NCBI GenBank assembly: GCA_016464825.1
Contig: JAEKNQ010000028.1
Location: 1-64,000, forward strand
Direction: 5' to 3'
Origin: Candidatus Dormiibacter inghamiae
GTDB taxonomy: Bacteria > Chloroflexota > Dormibacteria > Dormibacterales > Dormibacteraceae
Length of the DNA stretch: 64,000 bases
Shown here piece after piece: positions 33,875-42,143 of this stretch. Below the pieces are notes generated by a model, which made no database searches, was not told where the DNA came from, and saw nothing but the letters and a program-made list of their open reading frames with translations. How positions within the stretch are numbered: position 1 is the first letter of the stretch; every line of letters starts with the position of its first letter. The translations under genes and the position numbers were made by a program.

Positions 33875-34189
33875 TCAGCTGCTGGGCAGCTTCAGCCGCT
33901 GACCTGGGTGCAGCGAAGGACCGGAAAGCGAGTTGTCGTGCTCGATCTCACCCACCTTGACCCGGGTGTCGCTCTGGGGATAGTGCTCAGCCGCGATGCT
34001 CCAGACGGTGTCCCCCGGCTGGACGGTGACCGTCTCATAGGCCGTCGGCGCGCCGCCGAGGGCCGAGCGGGCCAAACCAAAGGCGAGCAGACAGAAGACC
34101 GCGAGACCGATGGCCAAGCGGCGAACCTGACTCGTGTGGCGCGGGCGTGGTCTCTTCAACAGTGCGTGGTCGGAAGCTGGCGCGTACAT
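33875..34189 (-). CDS. LysM-domain membrane protein, likely SOS cell-division suppressor (YneA/ChiZ-like)
   Basis: 104 residues. It has a basic cytosolic tail, one membrane helix (LAIGLAVFCLLAFGLARSA) and a C-terminal LysM domain (VTVQPGDTVWSIAAEHYP ... SLHPGQRLKLPSS) that binds peptidoglycan. The gene is divergent from lexA, the same place as yneA in Bacillus and Rv2719c/ChiZ in mycobacteria, which halt division during SOS. Two LexA boxes lie between the genes. The sequence is short and not specific enough to name it, so the role is inferred from domain and position. Confidence 0.8.
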   Translation of the reverse strand: MYAPASDHALLKRPRPRHTSQVRRLAIGLAVFCLLAFGLARSALGGAPTAYETVTVQPGDTVWSIAAEHYPQSDTRVKVGEIEHDNSLSGPSLHPGQRLKLPSS

Positions 34190-34207
34190 CTGTTCGTCTC
34201 AGTATAA

Positions 34208-34221
34208 CGAACACTCGTTCG
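34208..34221. promoter_or_regulatory. LexA box 1 (lexA/LysM intergenic)
   Basis: CGAACACTCGTTCG, an exact match to the Gram-positive SOS operator CGAAC-N4-GTTCG. It lies 19 bases from the start of the LysM gene and about 110 bases from lexA, so it should control the LysM gene directly. Confidence 0.88.
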
Positions 34222-34238
34222 CTAAGGACTGTGAGTGC

Positions 34239-34252
34239 CGAACAAAGGTTTG
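34239..34252. promoter_or_regulatory. LexA box 2 (lexA/LysM intergenic)
   Basis: CGAACAAAGGTTTG, one base from a perfect CGAAC-N4-GTTCG and allowed by the Bacillus consensus (GTTYG). Its centre is 31 bases from that of box 1, about three helical turns, so two LexA dimers could sit on the same face. It is the box nearer lexA. Confidence 0.75.
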
Positions 34253-34331
34253 CTTTCAGCACCGAAAGCTGCTAGGATGGCTCCAGCCGGGGAGGCCGGC
34301 GGCGCTAGATCAACTCAACGAGGTAGCCAGC

Positions 34332-34946
34332 GTGAACGAACCACCAGTCAGCGAACGGCAGGAAAAGATCCTGACCTACATCAGGCAGGTAACCCGCACC
34401 CGCAACTATCCGCCCAGCGTCCGGGAGATCGGGGAGGCGGTTGGCCTCTCCTCCAGCTCCACAGTGCACAACCACTTGAACCAGCTCGAGCGGCGCGGCC
34501 TCATCCGCCGCGATGCCAGCAAGTCGAGAACCGTGCAGCTCGTCGCGGAGGCTCCGCAGGAGGAGCAGCGGCGCAACGCCATAGCTCTGCCGATAGTAGG
34601 CAATGTGGCGGCCGGGGTGCCAATCCTGGCCGAACAGAACATCGAGGACCATGTTCTGCTCTCACCCGGCCTGGCCCAGGAGGGCTGGTTCGCCCTCCGC
34701 GTTCGGGGCGATTCCATGATCAACGCAGGCATTCTGCCCCAAGATCTGGTGATAGTGAAGCCGCAGATGGATGCGCCTGACGGAACGATCATCGTGGCTC
34801 TGGTCGAGGACGAAGCCACAGTCAAGCGCTTGGATCGGTCGCGGGGTCGAGTTCGGCTGCTCGCCGAGAACGACGCTTACGCGCCCATCGAACCCGGCCA
34901 CGTGGAGATGGTCGGAGCGGTAAAGGGGGTGGTCCGAACCTACTGA
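34332..34946 (+). CDS. lexA: SOS repressor LexA
   Basis: 204 residues from the GTG at 34332. The N-terminal winged helix (RQEKILTYIRQVTRTRNYPP, SSSTVHNHLNQLERRG) binds SOS boxes. The autoprotease domain has the Ala94-Gly95 cleavage site (NVAAGVP), S128 in RGDSMI and K165 in EATVKRL. RecA filaments trigger self-cleavage. LexA boxes lie upstream of lexA and of recA in this window, so autoregulation is expected. Confidence 0.96.
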   Translation: MNEPPVSERQEKILTYIRQVTRTRNYPPSVREIGEAVGLSSSSTVHNHLNQLERRGLIRRDASKSRTVQLVAEAPQEEQRRNAIALPIVGNVAAGVPILAEQNIEDHVLLSPGLAQEGWFALRVRGDSMINAGILPQDLVIVKPQMDAPDGTIIVALVEDEATVKRLDRSRGRVRLLAENDAYAPIEPGHVEMVGAVKGVVRTY

Positions 34947-34974
34947 GCGGCAGCGGCGAGGGTTCTCGGGCAGT

Positions 34975-35805
34975 TCAGGTGGCGACCCCGTGCTCGCGAA
35001 GCGCGTCGTTGAGAGACACCTTCTCGTCAGTCCTGGCGCTGCGCCAGCCGATGATGAGCCCGGTCGCCACCTGGTAGTCGCCCGCCGGAAACCGTTTGGC
35101 CCGACTTCCAGGTATGACTATTGCGCGCGGCGGGACCTCGCCCCTGTGCTCGATAGGTTCACCGCTGGTGACGTCGATGATGGGCGTGGTCGCTGTCAGG
35201 ACCACGTGCGCGCCCAGCACGGCGCCCTCTCGGACCAGCACGCCTTCGGTGACTATGGAGCGAGAGCCTATGAAGCAGTTGTCCTCGACGATCACCGGTC
35301 TGGCTTGGAGCGGCTCCAGCACCCCACCGATGCCCACCCCGCCGGCGAGATGAACGCCCGCTCCTACCTGAGCGCACGAACCGACGGTGGCCCAGGTGTC
35401 GACCATGGTGCCGCTGCCGACGTGGGCGCCAATGTTGACATAGCTGGGCATCAGAATCACACCCTCCGCCAGATGGCTACCGTAGCGGGCTACCGCCGGC
35501 GGCACCACGCGTACGCCAGCCTCCACCAAGCCGGCTTTCAGAGGAATCTTGTCGCGATAGTGAAACGGGCCCACGTCGATGGTCTCCATCTGGCGCAGCC
35601 GGAAGTAGAGCAGGATCGCCTTCTTCACCCACTCGTTGACCTGCCAGCCTTCGGCTCTGGGTTCCGCGCTGCGCACGCGGCCGCCGTCCAGCTCGGCAAT
35701 CGTCAACTCAACGGCTTCGGCGTCCATCTCGCCTGACTCGAAGGCGGCGTCGACGCGCTGCCGGAGGATCTCGGTAGGCAGTGTCTGCTCGCCCGACCGC
35801 GCCAT
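34975..35805 (-). CDS. dapD: 2,3,4,5-tetrahydropyridine-2,6-dicarboxylate N-succinyltransferase
   Basis: 276 residues from the ATG at 35805, one base after the dapC stop. The C-terminal half is a left-handed beta-helix made of hexapeptide repeats (VNIGAHVGSGTMVDTWATVG, then GVGIGGVLEPLQ and NCFIGSRSIVTEGV). FHYRDKIPLK and PPRAIVIPGS are typical of DapD. It makes N-succinyl-2-amino-6-ketopimelate in the succinylase branch of DAP and lysine synthesis. It is the last gene of the miaA-hflX-dapE-dapC-dapD run. Confidence 0.94.
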   Translation of the reverse strand: MARSGEQTLPTEILRQRVDAAFESGEMDAEAVELTIAELDGGRVRSAEPRAEGWQVNEWVKKAILLYFRLRQMETIDVGPFHYRDKIPLKAGLVEAGVRVVPPAVARYGSHLAEGVILMPSYVNIGAHVGSGTMVDTWATVGSCAQVGAGVHLAGGVGIGGVLEPLQARPVIVEDNCFIGSRSIVTEGVLVREGAVLGAHVVLTATTPIIDVTSGEPIEHRGEVPPRAIVIPGSRAKRFPAGDYQVATGLIIGWRSARTDEKVSLNDALREHGVAT

Positions 35806-35806
35806 C

Positions 35807-36955
35807 TCAGAGCACCTCGGCCAGGATCTCGACAGCGCGTTGGCACTCAACCAAGGTGGGCACCAGCGCCAGGCGGAAGTAGCCCTCACCGGAGGCGCCG
35901 AAGAATGAACCCGGCGCCACCACCACACCCTGCTCTAACAGACGCGCCGCAAACGCCTCGGCCGTCTGCTCGCCGGGCACGCGGCACCAGAGGTAGAAGG
36001 TGGCCTCCTTGCCGACGACCTCCACCCCGCGGTCGCTGAAGAGCTCCAAGAACAGCTCCCGCTTGGCTGCGTAGGCGGCCCGCATGCGAACGACGTGTTC
36101 TTCTTGGGCCAGGGCTCGGATGGTAGCCCGCTGGATGAATTCGGGTACAGCCACGCCGGCCAGCGGCCGCCAGAAGTTGTAGCCCTGGACCAGCTCGGCC
36201 GGGGCGGCCAGCCAGCCGCTGCGATATCCAGTCATCGATGAGCGCTTGCTCTGGGTGTTGAACACGCAGATGCGGGAGCGGTCGTGCGACTGGAGCGCGG
36301 ACACGGGCGGGGCGCCGAAGTAGATCTCGCTGTAGGCCTCGTCAGAGGCGATCAGGAAGTCTCGCTCGACGGCGAGACGGGTGAGGCTTTCATAGAAATC
36401 GAGCGAGGCCAGAGCAGCCGTTGGATTGTTCGGATAGTTGACCCAGACGATGCCAACCCTTTCCCACTCCGGGTCAGGCAGCTCGCTGAAATCGGGCAAG
36501 AAGCGGTTCTCATCGCGGAGAGGCAGCTTCAGCACCCGCGCTCCAGCCAGTAGGGCCGCGCGTTCGTAGATCGGATAGCAGGGCTCACAGATCACCACCG
36601 TGTCCTTGCCACTGCTCTTGTCCAACGCGATGAAGGGCAGGCTGAACACAGCTTCCTTGCTACCTAGGGTGGGCATGATCTCGCGGCGGGGCTCCAACTG
36701 GACGCCGTAGCGGCGAGCCAGCCAGGCCGCTATCGCCTCCTTCAGCTCGGGCAGCCCTGTCGCCTTGGGGTAGGTCGAACGTTCTTCGACCGCGTCGATG
36801 AGGGCCTGGCGGATGGCCGCGTCCGTGGGCTCATGGGGGTCGCCGACGCTGAAGTCAATCAAAATCAGGCCGCGGTCATGTGCCCGCTGCCGAGCCTTGT
36901 CCAAGGCCAGGAAGGGATAGGGCCGCATGCCTGTGAGGACTGGGTTCAGCCGCAT
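35807..36955 (-). CDS. dapC: Class I/II aminotransferase, probable succinyldiaminopimelate aminotransferase
   Basis: 382 residues of PLP fold type I. The PLP lysine is in NTQSKRSSMTGYRSGWL, with the NYPNNPTA motif and SDEAYSEIYF upstream and the substrate arginine in GYFRLALV at the C-terminus. It lies between dapE and dapD, so it should catalyse the transamination between them, although class I aminotransferases are hard to tell apart by sequence. The ATG overlaps the dapE gene end by ten bases. Confidence 0.9.
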   Translation of the reverse strand: MRLNPVLTGMRPYPFLALDKARQRAHDRGLILIDFSVGDPHEPTDAAIRQALIDAVEERSTYPKATGLPELKEAIAAWLARRYGVQLEPRREIMPTLGSKEAVFSLPFIALDKSSGKDTVVICEPCYPIYERAALLAGARVLKLPLRDENRFLPDFSELPDPEWERVGIVWVNYPNNPTAALASLDFYESLTRLAVERDFLIASDEAYSEIYFGAPPVSALQSHDRSRICVFNTQSKRSSMTGYRSGWLAAPAELVQGYNFWRPLAGVAVPEFIQRATIRALAQEEHVVRMRAAYAAKRELFLELFSDRGVEVVGKEATFYLWCRVPGEQTAEAFAARLLEQGVVVAPGSFFGASGEGYFRLALVPTLVECQRAVEILAEVL

Positions 36956-38007
36956 ATGTACTCGCGGAGGATCGAGAGGCTCGTGCCCAGCGCCTCGATG
37001 CTCACCCTCTCATCGCGCCGGTGGGCGAGGCCGGGGTCGCCAGGGCCGAAGTTGATGGCATCCACGCCTTGGGCAGCGAACTCCGCCACGGGCGTCCAGG
37101 CCTGCTTGGGTTCGAGGGAGAGACCGCGTGTGTCGCGCAAGCGCTGGAGCAAAGGATTTCGCAAGTTGACAGCAGCGCCGGGCGCGTTGCTGCTTATAGT
37201 CAGCTCTCCGGCCGGACCCACCAGCTCGCGCAGCCGCGCCTCAGCTTCGGCCGGAGTCCGGTTGCCCGCAAAGCGGAAATTCAGTCCCGAGACGCAGCTG
37301 TCGGGCACCACGTTGCCGGCCACGCCGCCGCGGATCTCCGTCACGCTGACCACCTCGCGGAATTCGAGCCCGTCCAGCACGACTGCCTGAGGCTCGAGCT
37401 CGGCCAGCCTCCGCAGCCCACGCACCGCCTCGTGGATGGCATTGCGACCGAGCCAGGGTCGGGCTGAGTGCGCGGCCACTCCGGCGAAGGACAGCTCGGC
37501 CATTATGTTGCCCAGGCAGCCCGCCTGGAGCTGATTGGCAGTCGGCTCCATGACCAGAGCCAGCTGGGCTGTGAGAATTGCCGGGCAGCTGCGAAAGAGA
37601 CCTGACAGCACGCTCTCCGCCAGCGCCACCTCTTCCCGGCCGAAGATCACGAAGAGCGGGTTGAGCCGGCGCGCAGTGCCCGCGGCGAGCTCGGCCGCCA
37701 GCGCGAGCATCACTGCGAGGGCGCCCTTCATATCAGCCGCGCCCAGTCCAAAAACCTCGCCGGCCTCTATCCTCCCCGGCAGGTTGCCCTGCTCGGGCAC
37801 TGTGTCCGAATGGCCGGCCAGCACCACGTCCGGCTGGCCGCCGAGGCCGAAGACTATCGCGTCCGCCTGTCTGTGCACCACCTCGAGGCCGTCCCGGGCG
37901 GCAACCTGCTGCGCTATCCACCCGGTCACCTCCTGCTCCTCACGGCTGACCGAGGGAATGTTGATCAGCGAGAGCAGAAGTTCGGCGAGCTGCCTGGGCG
38001 GCGTCAA
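36946..38007 (-). CDS. dapE: Succinyl-diaminopimelate desuccinylase (M20 peptidase family)
   Basis: 353 residues from a TTG at 38007 that overlaps the hflX stop (TTGA). The frame is open further upstream to 38274, but that part is arginine-rich and inside hflX. Zinc-ligand motifs are GHSDTVP, GAADMKGALAV and the FGREEVA glutamates, with the dimerisation insert SARPWLGRNAIHEA. In this operon it should release succinate to give LL-diaminopimelate. ArgE-like or other M20 specificities are possible, but the dapCD neighbours favour DapE. Confidence 0.9.
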   Translation of the reverse strand: MTPPRQLAELLLSLINIPSVSREEQEVTGWIAQQVAARDGLEVVHRQADAIVFGLGGQPDVVLAGHSDTVPEQGNLPGRIEAGEVFGLGAADMKGALAVMLALAAELAAGTARRLNPLFVIFGREEVALAESVLSGLFRSCPAILTAQLALVMEPTANQLQAGCLGNIMAELSFAGVAAHSARPWLGRNAIHEAVRGLRRLAELEPQAVVLDGLEFREVVSVTEIRGGVAGNVVPDSCVSGLNFRFAGNRTPAEAEARLRELVGPAGELTISSNAPGAAVNLRNPLLQRLRDTRGLSLEPKQAWTPVAEFAAQGVDAINFGPGDPGLAHRRDERVSIEALGTSLSILREYICG

Positions 38008-39278
38008 ACCAGCAGATAGCTCTGGAAGCGATGAAGCGCAGCGCGCGGCGCGCGGCCCAGCGCGCGCGTTCCAGCCGGCGTGTACTCGGTGCGCTCCACG
38101 CCGCCGACGGCGCGAAGCTCGCGCAGCACGCTCTCCCGGCCGTAGGGCACCAGCAGCTGCAAAGGGACCATGTCGCCCTCCGCGAGCGTGTGCAGGGCGG
38201 CGCCCAGCTGCTGCAGCCCACGCTGCTGGAGCGCCGAGATCGGCACCACGTTCGCGTAGCGATCGCTGAACCACTGCCTGACCCGGCGCAGGCCGGCTGG
38301 ACCAAGCAGATCGACCTTGTTCACAGCCACCACCCGCGGCTTGGCCGCCGCGCCGAGCTCGACCAGAACCTCGTCGACAGCCTCAGCCTGCTCCTGGGCG
38401 GCCGGGCTCGAGCCATCCACCACCTGCAGCACTGCGTCGGCGTAGGTCACCTCCTCCAGCGTGGCTCGGAAAGCGGCGACCAGGTCGGTGGGCAGCTTCT
38501 GGATGAAGCCGACGGTATCAGTGACCAACACTTCCCGCCCGCCCGGCAGCGCCAGTCGCCGGGTAGTCGGGTCGAGCGTAGCGAAAAGCTGGTTTTCCGC
38601 CCGCACCCTGGCTCCTGTGAGGGCGTTGAGCAGGGTCGACTTGCCGGAATTCGTGTAGCCCACTATGGCTATCGTGTCGATCTCGGAACGGTGCCGGCTG
38701 GCGCGTTGCTGCTGCCGCTGGCCGCGGACCTGCTCCAGCTCGCGGTCCAGGTCCTTCAGCCGCTTGCGAATACGCCGGCGCTCGACCTCGATCTGCTGCT
38801 CACCAGGACCGCCGCGCGTGCCGATGCCGCCTCCTTGGCGGTGGTAGTCCCAGGCGCCGATCAGGCGCGGCAGCAGGTGGTGAAGCTGCGCCGACTCCAC
38901 CTGCAGGCGTCCCTCGCGGGTCCGGGCGTGCTGGGCGAAGATGTCGAGGATGAGCTCAGTCCTATCCACGACACGAGTCTCCAGCTCCCGCTCCAGGTTG
39001 CGCTGCTGGCGCGGGCTCAGGTCCTCGTTGCAGATGACCAGGTCGTAGCCCAACTCGGCTCTACGCTCCTTGATCTCGACCACTTTGCCGCTGCCGACAA
39101 AGAGCGCCGGTTCCACCTGCTGGCGCCGCTGCACGTCAGTCGCGATCACTTCGCCGCCAGCTGTGCGGGTCAGCTCGGCCAGCTCCAGCATCTGCTCCTG
39201 CGTTCGCTCCAGCCGCTCGCCGGGCAGGACGACCCCGAGCAGGTAGGCCCGTTCCGGGCGGGCTTGAGTCTCGATCAA
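38004..39278 (-). CDS. hflX: Ribosome-associated GTPase HflX
   Basis: 424 residues. The N-terminal HflX domain (RAYLLGVVLPGE, GSGKVVEIKERRAELG, RVVDRTELILDIFAQHA) leads through a coiled-coil (RRIRKRLKDLDRELEQVR) to the GTPase domain with P-loop GYTNSGKST, DTVGFI and NKVD. It splits stalled ribosomes in stress. The ATG overlaps the miaA stop (ATGA), the classical miaA-hflX order, and its own stop overlaps the dapE start. Confidence 0.95.
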   Translation of the reverse strand: MIETQARPERAYLLGVVLPGERLERTQEQMLELAELTRTAGGEVIATDVQRRQQVEPALFVGSGKVVEIKERRAELGYDLVICNEDLSPRQQRNLERELETRVVDRTELILDIFAQHARTREGRLQVESAQLHHLLPRLIGAWDYHRQGGGIGTRGGPGEQQIEVERRRIRKRLKDLDRELEQVRGQRQQQRASRHRSEIDTIAIVGYTNSGKSTLLNALTGARVRAENQLFATLDPTTRRLALPGGREVLVTDTVGFIQKLPTDLVAAFRATLEEVTYADAVLQVVDGSSPAAQEQAEAVDEVLVELGAAAKPRVVAVNKVDLLGPAGLRRVRQWFSDRYANVVPISALQQRGLQQLGAALHTLAEGDMVPLQLLVPYGRESVLRELRAVGGVERTEYTPAGTRALGRAPRAALHRFQSYLLV

Positions 39279-40180
39279 ATCAGCGTTTCTCTTAAGTACG
39301 CCAGAATACCTGGCACAGGGTCGGACTCCGCCATAAACCAGCGGATCCGGCTATCTCTGCGCAGCCAGCGCAGCTGGCGGCGAGCGTAGCGCCGGTTGGC
39401 CAGGTTCATTGCCGGCTCCAATTCAGCCTCAGGCAGGTCGCCCTGCAGGTGCGCGACCGCCTGGGCGTAACCGATGCCGGTCAGCACCGGCGCCTGGGGC
39501 GCCACGCCGGCCTTCAGCGCCGCTCGCGTCTCCTGGACCAAGCCGCGCTCCAGCTGCCGCCGCGAGCGCTCTGCCAACCGGGCATCGATGGTCGCCAAGG
39601 ACGCTGTGAGTCCGATCCGGAGCGGGCGCCAAACGGGCGGCGTGCGGGTGCGGGTGCGAGCCAGCGGCGGTCCCACCGCTTCCAACACCTCGATCGCCCG
39701 GATAAGACGGACGGGATTGCGGAGGTCGACATTCGCCTCCGGGTCGAGGCGGCGCAGCAACGCGTCCAGCTTCTCGAGCGGCATGCCCTCCAGCCGGCGG
39801 CGCAGCGCCGGATCGGGTGGCACACCGGAGAGCGAAAAGCCGTCCGTCAGCGCGTCGGCCCAGAGCATGCTGCCGCCCTCCACAATGGGCAGGGGGCCGC
39901 GGCCGGCTACCTCGGCGATAGTGGCTCCGGCCAGCTGCACGAAGTCCTTGACCGAGAAGACTCCGCGCGGGTCCGCCATCCCGACAAGATGGTGGTGCAC
40001 TCGGCGCAGGTTCTCCTGGCTTGGCTTGTTGGTGGCGATGTCCAGCTGGTCGTAGACCTGGCGCGAGTCGCAGACGATGATCTCAGCCTCCAGCTCCCGC
40101 GCGATCCTGAAGGCTGCCTCGCTCTTGCCAACCCCTGTGGGGCCCAGCAGCACCGGAACCGTGAGCCGGCTTGTGGGCAA
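39275..40180 (-). CDS. miaA: tRNA dimethylallyltransferase MiaA
   Basis: About 301 residues from a TTG at 40180. The P-loop is LGPTGVGKSEAAFRIA, followed by DSRQVYDQLDIATNKPS and RNPVRLIRAIEVLE, all family hallmarks. It adds dimethylallyl to A37 of UNN-reading tRNAs, which MiaB (same block) then methylthiolates. The start is uncertain: an upstream ATG at 40252 would add 24 residues from the dispersed-repeat region, and a GTG nine codons downstream of the TTG would begin almost at the P-loop. The 7-bp hairpin of the repeat lies directly before the TTG. Confidence 0.92.
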   Translation of the reverse strand: MPTSRLTVPVLLGPTGVGKSEAAFRIARELEAEIIVCDSRQVYDQLDIATNKPSQENLRRVHHHLVGMADPRGVFSVKDFVQLAGATIAEVAGRGPLPIVEGGSMLWADALTDGFSLSGVPPDPALRRRLEGMPLEKLDALLRRLDPEANVDLRNPVRLIRAIEVLEAVGPPLARTRTRTPPVWRPLRIGLTASLATIDARLAERSRRQLERGLVQETRAALKAGVAPQAPVLTGIGYAQAVAHLQGDLPEAELEPAMNLANRRYARRQLRWLRRDSRIRWFMAESDPVPGILAYLRETLI

Positions 40181-40212
40181 GGGGAGGCAGTCCTCCCCTT
40201 CCAAAACCCCAC
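40171..40212. repeat. Dispersed 42-nt palindromic repeat, copy B
   Basis: It aligns without gaps to 1476-1517 (33 of 42 identical). GGGGAGG (40181-40187) pairs with CCTCCCC (40192-40198) over a four-base loop. On the minus strand this hairpin ends right at the probable miaA TTG and hides the only Shine-Dalgarno-like sequence, so it may affect miaA translation. Confidence 0.5.
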
Positions 40213-40299
40213 CCTGTAGTGAAAAACCCACATGTCCTCCGAAGCTGGACACTTTAGCTGAAGCCCGCTTGTCGGCGACTACCGCCGACGCTGACTTCC

Positions 40300-40318
40300 G
40301 GCCGGGATGAACCCGGCC
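40300..40318 (-). terminator. GC hairpin downstream of mutL
   Basis: GGCCGGG (40300-40306) and CCCGGCC (40312-40318) form a 7-bp stem with an ATGAA loop, between the mutL stop and miaA. No T-tract follows. The remaining 235 bases of the gap hold no gene that I recognise and probably include a miaA promoter. Confidence 0.4.
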
Positions 40319-40487
40319 TATCGACCTTTCGAAGTGGCGACGGGAGATAAGGCTCCCCTGTCAAAACACCACTCTTTTAGTAACTGATCGATGCCTCGTC
40401 CGTTACCGGGCAACTCGGGCAGGCTACTCCCACAGCGGTCTGGCGACGATTCGCGACTCAGCGCCATGGTGTGGAGACTCACCCGCC

Positions 40488-42143
40488 TCAGTAGTTACGC
40501 CGGAAGTGCCGCTTCAGCTGCGGCCAGTCGAGCAGGAGGCGTGTCGGGCGCCCGTGCGGGCAGGTGATCGACTCTTCGGCTTGCTCGAGCTCTTCCAGGA
40601 GCCGACGCTGCTCGACAGGCTCCAGGCGGTCGCCAAAGCGCACGGCGGAGTGGCAGGCGAGCGAGGCCGCCGCATTCTCCAAGGCAGCCTGAGGCAGCGA
40701 CCGAGCCAGCGTTTGGAGGAGGTCTGAAAGCGCATCGCGGGCCCGCGCGGCGGGAGTCGCCAGGGGCGCGGCCCGCAGCTTCACCGTCTGAGGTCCGAAC
40801 TCCTCCAGTTCGAAGCCGAGCGCGGCCAGCCAATCGCGATGGTCGCTGGCTGCCGCCGTCTGGGCGGGCTCCAGCTCCACAGTCTCCGGCAGCAGGAGGG
40901 CCTGGCTGGCCCCGGAGCCTGCCCGAAGCTGGGCCAAGAAGCGGTTGTAGAGCACTCGCTCATGCGCGGCATGCTGGTCGACCAGCACTATCCCCTCCGC
41001 AGATTCGGCCACCAGGTAGGCGTCCTGCACCTGGCCCAGGGGCCTGAGTGGACCTTCGGCTCGTGGCGCGGCCGGGAAGGCCTCCCCCAGCACTGAGTCA
41101 AGACCGGCAAAAGCGGGTGCGCTGCGCACCTGCGGTGTCCGCCAGGGAGAGCCTGCCGTCGACGGCGCCTCAGCCACGTGATAAGGCTGGCTGCCGTTGA
41201 GAGCAGCTCTGATCGCTCGCTGCAGCCGGCCGAAGATGACGCGATCGTCTCGAAAGCGCACCTCCCGTTTGGCCGGATGGACGTTGACGTCGAGCTCGCT
41301 GGGCGGCACTGTCAGCGCCAATACGGTGATCGGATAGCGGCCGCGCTCCAACCGGCCGAGGTAGCACTCCTCCACCGCGTAGCCGAGCGCCCGGGACGCT
41401 ATGGGGCGCCGGTTCACAGCCAGCAGGAGCCCGTCACGGCTGCCCCTGTGCAGCCGTGGCTGAGAGGTCAGGCCGCGGATCCCCTCTGCTTCCACGGGCA
41501 TCAGCTCCGCCGCCACTGCGCTGCCCAGCACGGCGGCGGCGGCGGCCGTCGCGTCACCGCGGCCAGGCGTCCTCAAGCCCAGGCGACCTTCGTTGGCGTA
41601 CTCAAAGCGCACCTCCGGGTAGAGCAGCGCATACGCCTGCACCACCTTCAGGCAAGCTGCCAATTCGGTGGCGTCGCTCTTCAGGAATCGCAGTCGGGCA
41701 GGCGTGTTGGCGAAGAGGTCGCGGACTTCAAGTGCGGTTCCCGGAACTGGCACCGCAGCCGTGCTCTCCACGACCTCGCCGGCCAGCAGCCGGATGCGGC
41801 GGCCCCGGCTGCGGCATTCCACGTCGGCAACGGCTGCCAGGCTGGCCAGCGCTTCGCCGCGGAAACCCAAACTGGAGATGGCCTCCAGGTCAGCCAGGCT
41901 TCTTACCTTGCTGGTGGCGTGGCGCTGGAAGGCAAGCTCTAACTCTTCGGCGGGGATTCCCGCGCCGTCATCCACCACCCGGATCAGCGTGCGGCCGGCA
42001 CCTCGCACCTCTATGCCGAGCCGGCGCGACCCGGCATCGAGCGCGTTCTCGATCAGCTCCTTCAGGGCTGACGCCGGCCGCTCCACCACCTCACCGGCGG
42101 CGATTGCGTCGGCGACCTGCTGCGGCAGGCGGCGGATGGTCAT
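40488..42143 (-). CDS. mutL: DNA mismatch repair protein MutL
   Basis: 551 residues. The N-terminal GHKL ATPase has IAAGEVVERPASALKELIEN, DDGAGIP and GFRGEALASLA. The C-terminal dimerisation domain keeps CPHGRPT and the end FRRNY, found in endonuclease-type MutL. In the metal motif DQHA-x2-E-x4-E the last Glu is Asn (DQHAAHERVLYN). The ATG overlaps the mutS stop (ATGA), so the two are translated together. It links MutS recognition to strand incision. Whether the nuclease is active with this change is not known. Confidence 0.95.
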   Translation of the reverse strand: MTIRRLPQQVADAIAAGEVVERPASALKELIENALDAGSRRLGIEVRGAGRTLIRVVDDGAGIPAEELELAFQRHATSKVRSLADLEAISSLGFRGEALASLAAVADVECRSRGRRIRLLAGEVVESTAAVPVPGTALEVRDLFANTPARLRFLKSDATELAACLKVVQAYALLYPEVRFEYANEGRLGLRTPGRGDATAAAAAVLGSAVAAELMPVEAEGIRGLTSQPRLHRGSRDGLLLAVNRRPIASRALGYAVEECYLGRLERGRYPITVLALTVPPSELDVNVHPAKREVRFRDDRVIFGRLQRAIRAALNGSQPYHVAEAPSTAGSPWRTPQVRSAPAFAGLDSVLGEAFPAAPRAEGPLRPLGQVQDAYLVAESAEGIVLVDQHAAHERVLYNRFLAQLRAGSGASQALLLPETVELEPAQTAAASDHRDWLAALGFELEEFGPQTVKLRAAPLATPAARARDALSDLLQTLARSLPQAALENAAASLACHSAVRFGDRLEPVEQRRLLEELEQAEESITCPHGRPTRLLLDWPQLKRHFRRNY

